In this document: positions 27,177-34,785 of the stretch, piece by piece
How the letters are laid out: every line of letters begins with the position of its first letter
Position numbering within the stretch: the first letter of the stretch is position 1
NCBI RefSeq assembly: GCF_016100975.1
Contig: NZ_JACFRN010000001.1
Span: 124,001 to 188,000 of the forward strand
Reading direction: 5' to 3'
DNA: 64,000 nt
DNA from: Lactobacillus sp. W8174
Lineage (GTDB): Bacteria > Bacillota > Bacilli > Lactobacillales > Lactobacillaceae
Notes under the pieces: model-generated
Seen by the model: only the letters and a program-made list of their open reading frames with translations
Database searches by the model: none
Told to the model about the DNA's origin: nothing
Position numbers and translations under genes: made by a program

Positions 27177-27203
27177 TATAAAACACTATAGAGGAAATAG
27201 CAA
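27175..27203 (-). promoter_or_regulatory. Promoter for the antisense RNA
   Basis: On the minus strand TTGCTA (27203-27198), exactly 17 bases, TATATT (27180-27175). It overlaps the start codon of the downstream 28-residue peptide. Confidence 0.55.
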
Positions 27204-27289
27204 TGAGTAAACGTACCTCGTGGACAATAATTTTAGTATGTGCAATTATTATAATTGTTTTAAGAGTATTAATGATGTTGAGAGGATAA
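27203..27289 (+). CDS. 28-residue hydrophobic micropeptide
   Basis: ATG 27203 follows GAGGAAA by a normal spacing. After MSKRTSW comes a single hydrophobic helix (TIILVCAIIIIVLRVLMML) and a basic end (RG). It is directly followed by the 60-residue basic protein, whose ribosome binding site (AGAGGA) is formed by the last codons of this peptide. The equivalent gene in the second module (27683) keeps the TILV...VIVLIL helix. No family assigned. Confidence 0.6.
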   Translation: MSKRTSWTIILVCAIIIIVLRVLMMLRG

Positions 27290-27294
27290 AATTT

Positions 27295-27477
27295 ATGGCA
27301 ACTGATGCTAGAAAACGGGCTAACAATAAGTGGGATAAAAATAATAAAGAGCGTTTGTTGTACTTAAATAAGAGGTCGACTGCTAAAAATTTTATTTTAA
27401 AATTAGCCACTGAAGAAGACCTAAATAGTAATGAAAAATATGTGATTGAACGTAAAAAATTATTAAAAAGTTGTTGA
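27295..27477 (+). CDS. 60-residue basic conserved protein, module 1
   Basis: MATDARKRANNKWDKNNKER, then LNKRSTAKNFILKLATEEDL and a charged helix ending KKLLKSC. It is a clear paralogue of the 63-residue protein at 27820: both have the K/R-A-N-K-KW-(N/D) start, the (K/R)RS-K-NFILK-A-EEDL core and a C-terminal (I/V)xxR(K/R)xxLK. The pattern resembles small Lactobacillales proteins often found on plasmids and phages and is possibly DNA-binding, but no motif proves this. The 5'-adjacent micropeptide is translationally coupled. Confidence 0.7.
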   Translation: MATDARKRANNKWDKNNKERLLYLNKRSTAKNFILKLATEEDLNSNEKYVIERKKLLKSC

Positions 27478-27502
27478 CAATATACATCCATAGGTATATT
27501 TA
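27474..27502 (+). promoter_or_regulatory. Promoter of the second small-gene module
   Basis: TTGACA (27474-27479) overlaps the stop codon of the 60-residue gene; 17 bases later TATTTA (27497-27502). It is followed by AAGGAGG and the MKKKR ORF. Confidence 0.6.
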
Positions 27503-27517
27503 TAAGGAGGTAAGGAG

Positions 27518-27571
27518 ATGAAGAAAAAAAGAGAAAATAAAAAGCTACTATCGAGCTCCACTTCAAAATAA
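27518..27571 (+). CDS. 17-residue MKKKR ORF of module 2 (likely truncated relic)
   Basis: Strong ribosome binding sites (AAGGAGG and AAGGAG) precede ATG 27518; the peptide MKKKRENKKLLSSSTSK then stops. It matches the position and N-terminus of the module 1 mini-ORF, but no hydrophobic continuation is open. A hairpin (27541-27551 / 27580-27590) lies at the same place as the antisense terminator of module 1, with the odd pair C-A on this strand and G-U on the other. It is best read as a decayed copy of the toxin-like gene. Confidence 0.4.
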   Translation: MKKKRENKKLLSSSTSK

Positions 27572-27590
27572 ATCTCAGAATAATAGCTTT
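27541..27590 (-). terminator. Minus-strand hairpin in module 2, counterpart of the antisense terminator
   Basis: AAAGCTACTAT and ATAATAGCTTT pair fully on the minus strand (one G-U) and are followed there by TTATTTTCTCTTTTTTT. The loop is long (28 bases), so folding is less certain than in module 1. Confidence 0.4.
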
Positions 27591-27682
27591 TAAAATCATC
27601 TATAAAAGATGAAAAACAGGGAAAAGGTTTCTCTTCTTTGCTTTTTATAAAAACATTATATTATAGAAAAGTATCTGTTACA

Positions 27683-27832
27683 ATGAATAAAATTTATAAC
27701 TTTGAAACTAAAAAAGGAAATTTGACAATTAAAACAAAGATTGACTTAAGACGCAAAACATTCTGTAAAACAATATTAGTTACAGTTATGGTAATTGTTT
27801 TAATTTTAGGAGTGATCAAATGGCTAAACTAA
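27683..27832 (+). CDS. 49-residue membrane micropeptide, module 2
   Basis: ATG 27683 opens a 49-residue frame: a polar N-terminus (MNKIYNFETKKGN) and a C-terminal helix (TILVTVMVIVLILGVIKWLN). It corresponds to the 28-residue peptide of module 1 but with a longer N-terminal part. No clear ribosome binding site is seen. Its end overlaps the start of the 63-residue gene, whose AGGAG site lies inside it, so the coupling of the two genes is conserved between modules. Confidence 0.5.
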   Translation: MNKIYNFETKKGNLTIKTKIDLRRKTFCKTILVTVMVIVLILGVIKWLN

Positions 27833-28011
27833 CTGAGGCTCAAAAGCGAGCAAATAAAAAGTGGAATGATGCGCATAAAAAAAGAATGAATTATATTAGG
27901 AGAAGGTCAGATTCTAAAAATTTCATTCTTAAATATGCAGATGAAGAAGATTTAGACAAAACATTAGAATACATCAAGATAAGAAGAGAAGAGCTAAAAC
28001 AGGATAATTGA
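27820..28011 (+). CDS. 63-residue basic conserved protein, module 2
   Basis: MAKLTEAQKRANKKWNDAHK, then YIRRRSDSKNFILKYADEED and a charged helix with YIKIRREELKQDN. Paralogue of the 60-residue protein at 27295, with about half of the aligned positions identical by eye. A good AGGAG site lies 7 bases upstream. Both copies being intact while the MKKKR ORFs are broken suggests selection on this gene. The function is unknown; an antitoxin-like or small nucleic-acid-binding role is possible but unproven. Confidence 0.7.
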   Translation: MAKLTEAQKRANKKWNDAHKKRMNYIRRRSDSKNFILKYADEEDLDKTLEYIKIRREELKQDN

Positions 28012-28074
28012 TCACTTTTTTAACATTTGGAGATCTTAAAAATCCCATAATGTATATTTATAAAGGAAATAGAA

Positions 28075-28112
28075 AAATAGCTCTAGCTTAAATGCTAGGG
28101 CTATTTCTATGT
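28075..28112 (+). terminator. Hairpin ending the small-gene island
   Basis: A 13-bp stem AAATAGCTCTAGC / GCTAGGGCTATTT (one G-U) with a 6-base loop, followed by TCTATGTT. The weak T tract makes termination only probable. Confidence 0.55.
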
Positions 28113-28132
28113 TAGCCAAAATGTTAGCCAAC
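28109..28132. repeat. Two tandem 12-base repeats near the tRNA 3' end
   Basis: ATGTTAGCCAAA is followed at once by ATGTTAGCCAAC. A looser pair, CAATAAAAAC, occurs near 28150 and 28200. Short direct repeats like these flank phage or plasmid attachment sites at tRNA genes, but no copy of the tRNA 3' end was found at the other side of the island. Confidence 0.5.
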
Positions 28133-28218
28133 TTTAAATTTAATAATAATCAATAAAAACAAAATTATTGATATAACGGGATTTATAATTAGTAAAAACC
28201 AATAAAAACTATTTAGAA

Positions 28219-28292
28219 TGATCCGGGTGAGATTCGAACCCACGACCCACGGTTTAGAAGACCGTTGCTCTATCCAGCTGAGCTACCAGACC
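28219..28292 (-). tRNA. tRNA-Arg (anticodon UCU)
   Basis: On the minus strand: 7-bp acceptor stem GGTCTGG / CCGGATC (with G-U pairs), D arm GCTC-AGCTGGATA-GAGC, anticodon arm ACGGT-CTTCTAA-ACCGT with anticodon TCT, and T arm GTGGG-TTCGAAT-CTCAC, discriminator A. CCA is not encoded. It reads AGA codons. Its 3' end faces the small-gene island, the usual side for integrated elements. Confidence 0.95.
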
Positions 28293-28328
28293 GACAGTTT
28301 TGCGTATTCTCGCGCAAGAACATTAACT

Positions 28329-28357
28329 ATTATAGAGAAAAGTTTTTGTAATTGCAA
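28329..28357 (-). promoter_or_regulatory. tRNA-Arg promoter
   Basis: Minus strand TTGCAA (28357-28352), 17 bases, perfect TATAAT (28334-28329), about 37 bases upstream of the mature tRNA. Confidence 0.8.
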
Positions 28358-28493
28358 CCGAAAATTTCTTTTTTGTCCAACTTATTTTTAAAGCAAAATA
28401 GGTGGCAAAGTTAAGGGAGTGAAAATTGATTTGTTAATTGTATTTCATAATCTGTATAATAAAGAAAAGTGAAGAACGAAAGATAGGAAAAAT

Positions 28494-30257
28494 ATGAAAC
28501 ATAAAATTCTAAAACTTGTATCTCTTTTGGGAATTCTATTATTTTGTTTTGTTTCTGGACAAGAAGTAAAAGCCGATGTTGATTATGATATTGCTAAAAA
28601 CATTACTACAGCTAAAGTTAATTCAGACGGCTCGTTGACGATGAAAAGGGCAATTACGTATAAATTCAACAGTTCTGCACATGGAGTTTTTTATCGCCAA
28701 AATCTGCAATCGAATCAGAAAATCGCTGATGCGTCAGTAAAAGTGGCAGATGGCAACGACAAGGGCCGCAAAACTGATGATTATGATCTTAAAAGAAATA
28801 AAAAGGGCTACCGTTTTAAAGTATTTCACAATATAAAGAGTAATAGTCGCTTTACTGTTACTTATTTTTACCGTATCACTAATGCCATTACCAATTACCG
28901 TGATGTAGCCGAACTTAATTTTAAAATTATTGGCGACGGTTGGGACACCGACTTAGACTATGTTAAAGCAAGCGTGATTTTTCCAGGACCGGTGAAAGGT
29001 TTAAAAGCATGGGCCCACGGACCACTTGATGGTCATCTGCAAGTTAATCCTCAAAAAGGAAAAATTGTCATGACAGCTGAAAATCTTGCTGGTGATACCG
29101 GGATTGAAGTGCATACTATTTTTCCTCCTAAAATCACTGCCAATAATCAAAACGTCAAAAATAAGAATCACCGCCAAGCAGTGATAAAACAAGAGAAAAA
29201 ATTAGCACAGTATACTTTATTAAATCAACAAAAAAGGGCAAAAAGGAGTCTTTTGCTAATTGCTTTGAGCTTAATTGCAGGACTTTTAGGCATCATTAAG
29301 GGTTTTAGAGCCAAAAAAATTGGTTTTATGCCCCGCAAGAGTCATGAATTAGCTCATAACTATGAAATACCTGACGTGGACCCAATATTAGCTCAAATTT
29401 TGGATACTGCAAAGCAACCGGATAATCGCGCGTTTACTGCCTATTTGATGGAACTGGCAGCACGGAAAAAAATTGAGATTGAAGATTATAAAACCCATCT
29501 TAAAACTTATTATCGGATAACTGCGATAGACGAAAGCATAGTTGACGAGAGCCGTTTAATGAAAACTCTTTTTAACAAAATTGGGGACGGAACTAGTTTT
29601 ACCACCCAGGCCCTAAAAAAATATCATGGTAAAAAACTAGGAAGCGACTTTGATTTTTGGGCAGGAGATTATTTTGACAGCAAGGAAAAGCAAGTATATT
29701 TGCCCGATTCGTTAATAAACCGTAAAAATAGAAATTCTGCCATTATAATTTTAATGATGGTCATCAGTTTTGCTGCTTCTGTAATAGCTCTAATGAGCTC
29801 ACTTAAGTTTATTTTAGTGATAGTTTTTGGCGAAGCTTTTATCCTAATTTTGAATTTACTGGCGCTGATTTTTAATGTCAAACGTACCGGTATTTATTCT
29901 GAAAAAGGAAAGATTGAAACCGAAAAGATACGTGGTTTCAAGAAAATGCTAAAAGATATCGGTAAGTTTAAGATGAAGGATGTTGGCGACCTCATTTTGT
30001 GGGAAGATATCATGCCTTATGCCGTAGCTTTTGGTTTAGCCAATAAAGTAATGAAAGAACTGAAAATAGAATTCAGTCAAGAAGAACTGGCTCGTAGTGA
30101 TTACTTTTACTATGGTTTTGTTTCTAATACCGGCAAAGATAGCTTTTCTGCTAACTTTGATTCTTGTTTTAACGACAGTATATCTACCGGCTCAAGCAGC
30201 TTTTCCAGCGGCTCATCCGGTGGCTTCGGTGGGGGTTCCGGTGGTGGAGCTTTCTAA
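28494..30257 (+). CDS. DUF2207 domain membrane protein
   Basis: 587 residues: signal peptide (1-27, ending at KADVDYD), a large extracytoplasmic beta-rich DUF2207 domain (about 30-220), a transmembrane helix near 253-270, a cytoplasmic region, a hydrophobic pair near 410-460, and a Ser/Gly tail ending SGGFGGGSGGGAF. This domain order is typical of the conserved DUF2207 proteins of Lactobacillales; the function is unknown. The ATG follows AGATAGGAAA. It stands alone, ending in a clear terminator. Confidence 0.85.
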   Translation: MKHKILKLVSLLGILLFCFVSGQEVKADVDYDIAKNITTAKVNSDGSLTMKRAITYKFNSSAHGVFYRQNLQSNQKIADASVKVADGNDKGRKTDDYDLKRNKKGYRFKVFHNIKSNSRFTVTYFYRITNAITNYRDVAELNFKIIGDGWDTDLDYVKASVIFPGPVKGLKAWAHGPLDGHLQVNPQKGKIVMTAENLAGDTGIEVHTIFPPKITANNQNVKNKNHRQAVIKQEKKLAQYTLLNQQKRAKRSLLLIALSLIAGLLGIIKGFRAKKIGFMPRKSHELAHNYEIPDVDPILAQILDTAKQPDNRAFTAYLMELAARKKIEIEDYKTHLKTYYRITAIDESIVDESRLMKTLFNKIGDGTSFTTQALKKYHGKKLGSDFDFWAGDYFDSKEKQVYLPDSLINRKNRNSAIIILMMVISFAASVIALMSSLKFILVIVFGEAFILILNLLALIFNVKRTGIYSEKGKIETEKIRGFKKMLKDIGKFKMKDVGDLILWEDIMPYAVAFGLANKVMKELKIEFSQEELARSDYFYYGFVSNTGKDSFSANFDSCFNDSISTGSSSFSSGSSGGFGGGSGGGAF

Positions 30258-30268
30258 TTTCTGACTTC

Positions 30269-30295
30269 AAGCCTGGCATTGAGCTAGGCTTTTTT
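30269..30295 (+). terminator. Terminator after the DUF2207 gene
   Basis: Stem AAGCCTGGC / GCTAGGCTT with loop ATTGA and a T run. Confidence 0.9.
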
Positions 30296-30339
30296 GCATT
30301 TGCTATACTTAAGTAAATAACAAAAAGACAGGTAAAAAT

Positions 30340-31671
30340 ATGTTCGATTATCGCAATAATTTAAAAAGGATTCTTAATCAGACTGGTGGAGATGAGAAGA
30401 GCCTCAAGAATGGTTTGGCCGCAATAAAACTAATCCTGGGCATGACTGATAATGCAGATCAAAAAAATTCAACTGGCAAAGTTAAAAATACCATTGAAGT
30501 TGATTTACAGCAGCTTAATTTATTACTAACAAGTCTAACGCAGCTAATTACTAATCCCGCAAACATTTCAGCTAAAAATACAGCACTTTCGGCTGTACAA
30601 AAATTAACGCTTGCCCAAGGTATCAATAAAGAATACCGTCAAAATTTAGTTGCTTTAAAAGAAGCAATTAAGTCAATTGAGGTTTCTAAAGATTTAATCA
30701 ATAAAAAAGTATTTGAGCAAGCTGTCGCCACACCTAAAAGACCTACTAGAGATTACCGCAAAGGAAAGCGATATACAGTGGTTCGCTTATTGTCAGGCTG
30801 TGATTTGATTAATGATAGTAATAGGACCGTTTATACGTTAAAAGAATCGCAGATCCATTCCTTGAATTTGAAAAGTGGAGATATTGTTGAAGCTGTGCCA
30901 GAAGGAAAAAATTCTCACTATGAAGCGACCATTTTAAGGATTGTTGGCTTTCGTGAACTTCCTAGTATGGAAGTTGATTCCATTTCAACATTCAAATATG
31001 CGGTAGTTCAAGGACGACCTGGACACTTGGCCATTTCACATAATGCTCAGGGCAAGAAATTGCGAGTTCATGGTAAAGCAGTTCTTTTATCAGTAGATTC
31101 AAGTAAATACTGGGATGAAAATATTAAGCTAGTTGATGGTTCAATTGTAGATTTAGCTTGGTACGATGGGGATGTGCGCTTGAGAAAGAACCCCGCTGAA
31201 GCTATTCAAATTCGCTGGGTTTATCAACTTAACCAGCCCCAGCAAACTATTGGCACCAAAAAGAAAAAAAGTACTGCTGAATCAAAGAAAGATGATTTAC
31301 CTAAACTTGCGATGGACCTACATTATCAAAGAGTCGGAATTGCGATTGGTAATAACCAAAATGAGGCCATGCTAGAAGGAATAGTTAACAGGTATAATGG
31401 AATTCCAATTCCTGTTGATGCTTTTCAGGGCAGAAAAAAAGTTATTGAAAACCAAATTAAAGATTTAGACATCGTGATCTTGGTTACGGCTTTTGCAGCT
31501 CATGACAGTACCTGGAATATCAGTGAGTTTGCCAGCAAATACCACATCAAATTTGCTGTTAGTTCTAGTAAAGGCTATCAAGCGTTTGAGCGGGCATTAT
31601 ACCGCGCTGAAAAAGGTTTACCAGCATATGAAGGCAATCAGACGATTAGATACCAACTTGCTGATCAATAA
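30340..31671 (+). CDS. DUF2325 domain protein
   Basis: 443 residues, soluble. The N-terminal third is helical. The middle (about 140-295) is beta-rich with SGCDLINDSNRTVYTLKESQ, and the C-terminal 110 residues form the DUF2325 domain (VGIAIGNNQNEAMLEGIVNRY near 350, then DIVILVTAFAAHDSTWNI). DUF2325 is a Rossmann-like domain of unknown role found across Firmicutes, sometimes near nucleic-acid genes. A GACAGG site precedes the ATG. A short spurious ORF overlaps its end in another frame and is ignored. Confidence 0.75.
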   Translation: MFDYRNNLKRILNQTGGDEKSLKNGLAAIKLILGMTDNADQKNSTGKVKNTIEVDLQQLNLLLTSLTQLITNPANISAKNTALSAVQKLTLAQGINKEYRQNLVALKEAIKSIEVSKDLINKKVFEQAVATPKRPTRDYRKGKRYTVVRLLSGCDLINDSNRTVYTLKESQIHSLNLKSGDIVEAVPEGKNSHYEATILRIVGFRELPSMEVDSISTFKYAVVQGRPGHLAISHNAQGKKLRVHGKAVLLSVDSSKYWDENIKLVDGSIVDLAWYDGDVRLRKNPAEAIQIRWVYQLNQPQQTIGTKKKKSTAESKKDDLPKLAMDLHYQRVGIAIGNNQNEAMLEGIVNRYNGIPIPVDAFQGRKKVIENQIKDLDIVILVTAFAAHDSTWNISEFASKYHIKFAVSSSKGYQAFERALYRAEKGLPAYEGNQTIRYQLADQ

Positions 31672-31765
31672 AATTTATAATTTCTTAATAATTTAAGATA
31701 ATATCCTTTTATTTTCTTATCCGTGCTCTTTTGGAAATAATTAAGCTTAACAAACCCCGTATTTC

Positions 31766-31795
31766 TTGCATAATCTAGCTATTTTCCTGTAAAAT
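31766..31795 (+). promoter_or_regulatory. Promoter of the yitT-family gene
   Basis: TTGCAT (31766-31771), 18 bases, TAAAAT (31790-31795), about 32 bases before the start codon. Confidence 0.6.
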
Positions 31796-31827
31796 ATAAA
31801 ATAACAATTTTATGGAAGGAAGATGAG

Positions 31828-32667
31828 ATGGACACACAAAAGCAAACTCACACGTGGCAATACTGGCTCTTTTTCTTAGCTGGTTTGGAAATAATTACAA
31901 TTTCTGTTAACTTTTTTTATGCTCCGATAAATGTTGCTGCTGGTGGCTCCACAGGGATCTCAATATTGATTGAAGCCGTTTGGGGAATTAACCGATCAGT
32001 TTCGGTATTTGTAGTAAACGGCTTAATGTTAATTTTAGCTGCCATATTTTTAGGCAGGCAAACTTTGAAAAAAGTTGCTCTGGGCAGCCTTTTAGTACCT
32101 GTTTTAATGGCAATAACCCCCAGCTTTAAATTAACCTCAAATAACATGCTGGCGGTAATTTATGGCGGGGTTTTAATGGGTATTGGTGTTACAATGCTCT
32201 ACCGAATTAACGCTTCATCTGGAGGAACTACAATTCCCCCACTAATTATAAAAAAATATTTTTATGTTGATCCTGCTATATCGCTAATGGTCATTGATAT
32301 GTCGGTCATTGTGCTAAATATTTTTGTTGATGGCACTGAAGCTTTTTTACTGGCAGCTTTTTCTCAGGTCATTACTACAATTACTATGCGTTATACTGAG
32401 ACTGGTTTTGACAAAAAATACCAAGTCCGCATAATGAGTAACGATAAATTAGATAAAATTAGGCAGATGCTTCAGCAGGATTACGATGGCTTGACTGTTT
32501 ATAACGTTGTAGGTGGATACAGTGACCAGGACAAGCAACAGTTAGTAATAATTGTTGATACTAATGAATATGGTCAATTAGTTGCCAAAGCCCGCGAAAT
32601 TGACAGTGAAGCATTTATTGTTACAGAAAATATTGCTAAAGTACACGGTGGCAAGTGGCAAATTTAA
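31828..32667 (+). CDS. YitT family membrane protein (DUF161/DUF2179)
   Basis: 279 residues: five to six transmembrane helices (about 14-175, with FFYAPINVAAGGSTGISIL and INASSGGTTIPPLI glycine/serine motifs duplicated as usual for this family) followed by a cytoplasmic DUF2179 domain (VRIMSNDKLDKIRQMLQQDYDG onward to the end). The transport or regulatory function of YitT proteins is unsettled. GGAAGGAAGATGAG precedes the ATG. It sits in its own unit before the ribosomal L21 leader. Confidence 0.88.
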   Translation: MDTQKQTHTWQYWLFFLAGLEIITISVNFFYAPINVAAGGSTGISILIEAVWGINRSVSVFVVNGLMLILAAIFLGRQTLKKVALGSLLVPVLMAITPSFKLTSNNMLAVIYGGVLMGIGVTMLYRINASSGGTTIPPLIIKKYFYVDPAISLMVIDMSVIVLNIFVDGTEAFLLAAFSQVITTITMRYTETGFDKKYQVRIMSNDKLDKIRQMLQQDYDGLTVYNVVGGYSDQDKQQLVIIVDTNEYGQLVAKAREIDSEAFIVTENIAKVHGGKWQI

Positions 32668-32700
32668 TACTAAACGGTCTAGTAAAAAGGGCATTTTTTA

Positions 32701-32729
32701 TTGCCAACTAGACTTAAGAGTAGTATTAT
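32701..32729 (+). promoter_or_regulatory. Promoter of rplU-rpmA
   Basis: TTGCCA (32701-32706), 17 bases, TATTAT (32724-32729), placed just before the structured L21 leader. Confidence 0.65.
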
Positions 32730-32736
32730 GTAGTAG

Positions 32737-32838
32737 TTGTATTTGTGGATTCCTCCACATCTGCAACCGCACATTTCGGGGTAATAAGTCTTTTACGGAG
32801 CACCTCGATTGGCGAGTCTAAGTAAATTTTGGAGGGTA
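32737..32838 (+). promoter_or_regulatory. Ribosomal protein L21 leader RNA
   Basis: The leader upstream of rplU folds into a first hairpin GTTG...TGTGGA-TTCC-TCCACA...CAAC (32737-32766) and further pairing around GGAGCACCTCGATTGGCGAGTC. Position, length and gene context match the known L21 leader class of Firmicutes, where L21 is thought to bind its own mRNA. The consensus was compared only from memory. Confidence 0.65.
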
Positions 32839-32842
32839 GTAA

Positions 32843-33157
32843 ATGTACGCAATTATTAAAACCGGTGGCAAGCAATATAAAGTTGCTGAAGGCGATAGTG
32901 TTTTTGTTGAAAAGCTTGATGCTGCAGAAGGAAAAGAAGTTACTTTTGATGAAGTAGTTCTGACTTCGGATGGCAAAGATGTTAAAGTTGGTACACCGTT
33001 AGTTAAAGGTGCTAAAGTTGTTGCTAAAGTTGAAAAGCAAGGTAAGGAAAAGAAAGTAGTTACTTTCAAGTACAAACCTAAGAAGCACTCACATTCAAAA
33101 TATGGTCACCGTCAACCTTATACTAAGGTTACAGTTGAAAAAATTGAATTAAACTAG
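32843..33157 (+). CDS. rplU: 50S ribosomal protein L21
   Basis: 104 residues, starting [14 protein letters not shown], the diagnostic L21 N-terminus, and ending in the basic RNA-binding region [18 protein letters not shown]. It binds 23S rRNA. GGAGGG precedes the ATG. The gap to rpmA is only 10 bases, so the prp protease gene that sits here in most Firmicutes is absent. Confidence 0.98.
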   Translation: MYAIIKTGGKQYKVAEGDSVFVEKLDAAEGKEVTFDEVVLTSDGKDVKVGTPLVKGAKVVAKVEKQGKEKKVVTFKYKPKKHSHSKYGHRQPYTKVTVEKIELN

Positions 33158-33167
33158 AGGTGAAATA

Positions 33168-33464
33168 ATGATGAATATTTTAAATCTTAAATTATTAGCC
33201 CACCACAAGGGTGGAGGTTCTACTGCTAACGGCCGTAATTCAGCTGGTCGTCGTTTAGGCGCTAAAGCTGCAGATGGTCAAACCATTCATGCTGGTTCAA
33301 TTATTTATCGTCAACGTGGTACAAAGATTCACCCTGGTAAAAACGTAGGTCAAGGTGGAGACGATACTTTATTTGCCTTAGTAAATGGAGTAGTTAAGTT
33401 TGAGCGGAAAGATAAATACAGAAAGCAAGTTTCTGTTATTCCGGTTGAAGAAGAAGCTAAGTAA
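33168..33464 (+). CDS. rpmA: 50S ribosomal protein L27
   Basis: 98 residues. The conserved body runs from [20 protein letters not shown] to VVKFERK. A Firmicute-type N-terminal extension is present, but it reads [12 protein letters not shown] instead of the usual LNLQFFA-type Prp cleavage site. In Staphylococcus the protease Prp must remove this extension so that the L27 tail can reach the peptidyl-transferase centre. The substitution together with the missing adjacent prp is notable. ATGs at 33168 and 33171 are both possible. Confidence 0.96.
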   Translation: MMNILNLKLLAHHKGGGSTANGRNSAGRRLGAKAADGQTIHAGSIIYRQRGTKIHPGKNVGQGGDDTLFALVNGVVKFERKDKYRKQVSVIPVEEEAK

Positions 33465-33481
33465 TTTAGTTCTTAAACAAG

Positions 33482-33514
33482 AAGACGAAAAGCATATGCT
33501 TCTCGTCTTTTTTC
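33482..33514 (+). terminator. Terminator after rpmA
   Basis: Stem AAGACGA-AAGCAT / ATGCTT-TCGTCTT with one mismatch and a strong T run. Confidence 0.9.
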
Positions 33515-33603
33515 TGTTTTAATTTGATAAAGAATAAGTTAGTAATATCTCTCTTTTTAGGGTTAAAATTAAGGTAAAGATTGATATACAGGAGATTATG
33601 GGT

Positions 33604-34713
33604 ATGACTGAAAAGGATGAACTATTAACGCTGCTTAACCGGCGAATAAATAAGGTTACTGAACTAATTAAAGAGCGCAATGCCGATGGACTGTTAATTT
33701 TTAATCAAGCTAATTATCGTTACCTGACCAATTTTACTGGTGAAGAAGCTCAATTGATTTTAACTTCAAAAGGAGATCGAATTTTACTTTCCGACTCACG
33801 TTTTGATGACCAGATCAAAGCAGAGGCTCCGGGGGAAATTAAAGTGGTCATGAAAAAAGAGGGTCAAGACCTTGAAATTACTAAACAATTACAACAGGCA
33901 AATTTAAAAAAAGTTTTAGTCGAAGGCGAATTTGTTTCTGCAGTTGAGTTTGCAAACTTGCAAAGATTAAATTCCGGCATCGATTTCGAAATATGCGAAG
34001 AATTTGTTGAACAAGTTCGTAATGTCAAAGACGCACTTGAATTAGAAACTTTGCGTACGGCAATTAACATCTCAATGGATAGCTTTAATGAAATATTGCC
34101 TCTGATAAAGCCAGGTGCTGTTGAACGAAAAATCGGAGCAAAATTAGATTACTATTTTAAAATTAATGGCGGCGATGGCCCTAGCTTTGATACCATTATT
34201 GCCTCTGGGATGCGTTCTGCATGGGCTCACGGTGTTGCCAGCGACAAAATGATTGAAGATGGTGATATGGTTGTGATTGATTTTGGCGCGTTTTACCATG
34301 GTTATGCTGCTGATATTACCAGAACTGTTGCTGTCGGCAAAGTTGACCAGGAAATGCACAAAATTTATGAAATTGTTCATGAAGCACAGAGACGCGGTAT
34401 TGCAGCAGCAGTTGCAGGTAATCATGGTAGCGATGTTGATCGGGCAGCCAGAAGTTACATTACAGAGCAAGGGTACGGAGAGTATTTTGGTCATGGTATT
34501 GGTCATGGCATCGGCTTAGAAATTCATGAATTATGTCAACCTGCTTTGCCTTTCGGCAAACAAGAACTAGTAAATGACATGGTTCATACAGTTGAACCCG
34601 GAATTTATTTACCGAATAAAGGCGGTGTCAGAATTGAAGATGACATTTTAATTCATAATCAAACCCCTGAGACACTATCTACTTTACCTAAAGACAACTT
34701 AATTTCTTTATAA
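33604..34713 (+). CDS. pepP: Xaa-Pro aminopeptidase (M24B family)
   Basis: About 369 residues: an N-terminal creatinase-like domain (about 1-130) and a pita-bread metallopeptidase domain with metal ligands in VVIDFGAFYHGYAADITRT near 222-240, GHGIGHGIGLEIHE near 298-311, the glutamate in VEPGIYLP near 335 and GGVRIEDD near 345. It removes N-terminal residues before proline. An ATG at 33598 is only 3 bases from AGGAG; the ATG at 33604 (spacing 9) is preferred. As in many Firmicutes it lies directly upstream of efp. Confidence 0.92.
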   Translation: MTEKDELLTLLNRRINKVTELIKERNADGLLIFNQANYRYLTNFTGEEAQLILTSKGDRILLSDSRFDDQIKAEAPGEIKVVMKKEGQDLEITKQLQQANLKKVLVEGEFVSAVEFANLQRLNSGIDFEICEEFVEQVRNVKDALELETLRTAINISMDSFNEILPLIKPGAVERKIGAKLDYYFKINGGDGPSFDTIIASGMRSAWAHGVASDKMIEDGDMVVIDFGAFYHGYAADITRTVAVGKVDQEMHKIYEIVHEAQRRGIAAAVAGNHGSDVDRAARSYITEQGYGEYFGHGIGHGIGLEIHELCQPALPFGKQELVNDMVHTVEPGIYLPNKGGVRIEDDILIHNQTPETLSTLPKDNLISL

Positions 34714-34785
34714 AAGATAAATAATAATTATAGTAAAATCGCTTACTAATTGGTAAGATAATATTATGGAGATGAGGTACTCAAT

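Noticed and set aside
27249-27599. 116-residue minus-strand ORF across both small-gene modules
   Set aside because: It is antisense to the well-supported 60-residue gene and spans the promoter and start of module 2; its composition is the mirror of Lys/Asn-rich coding sequence.
32668-32720. GTCTAGT / ACTAGAC inverted repeat after the yitT-family gene as a terminator
   Set aside because: The U-rich part lies inside the loop rather than after the stem, and the 3' arm overlaps the rplU promoter; its role is unclear, so it is not listed as a terminator.
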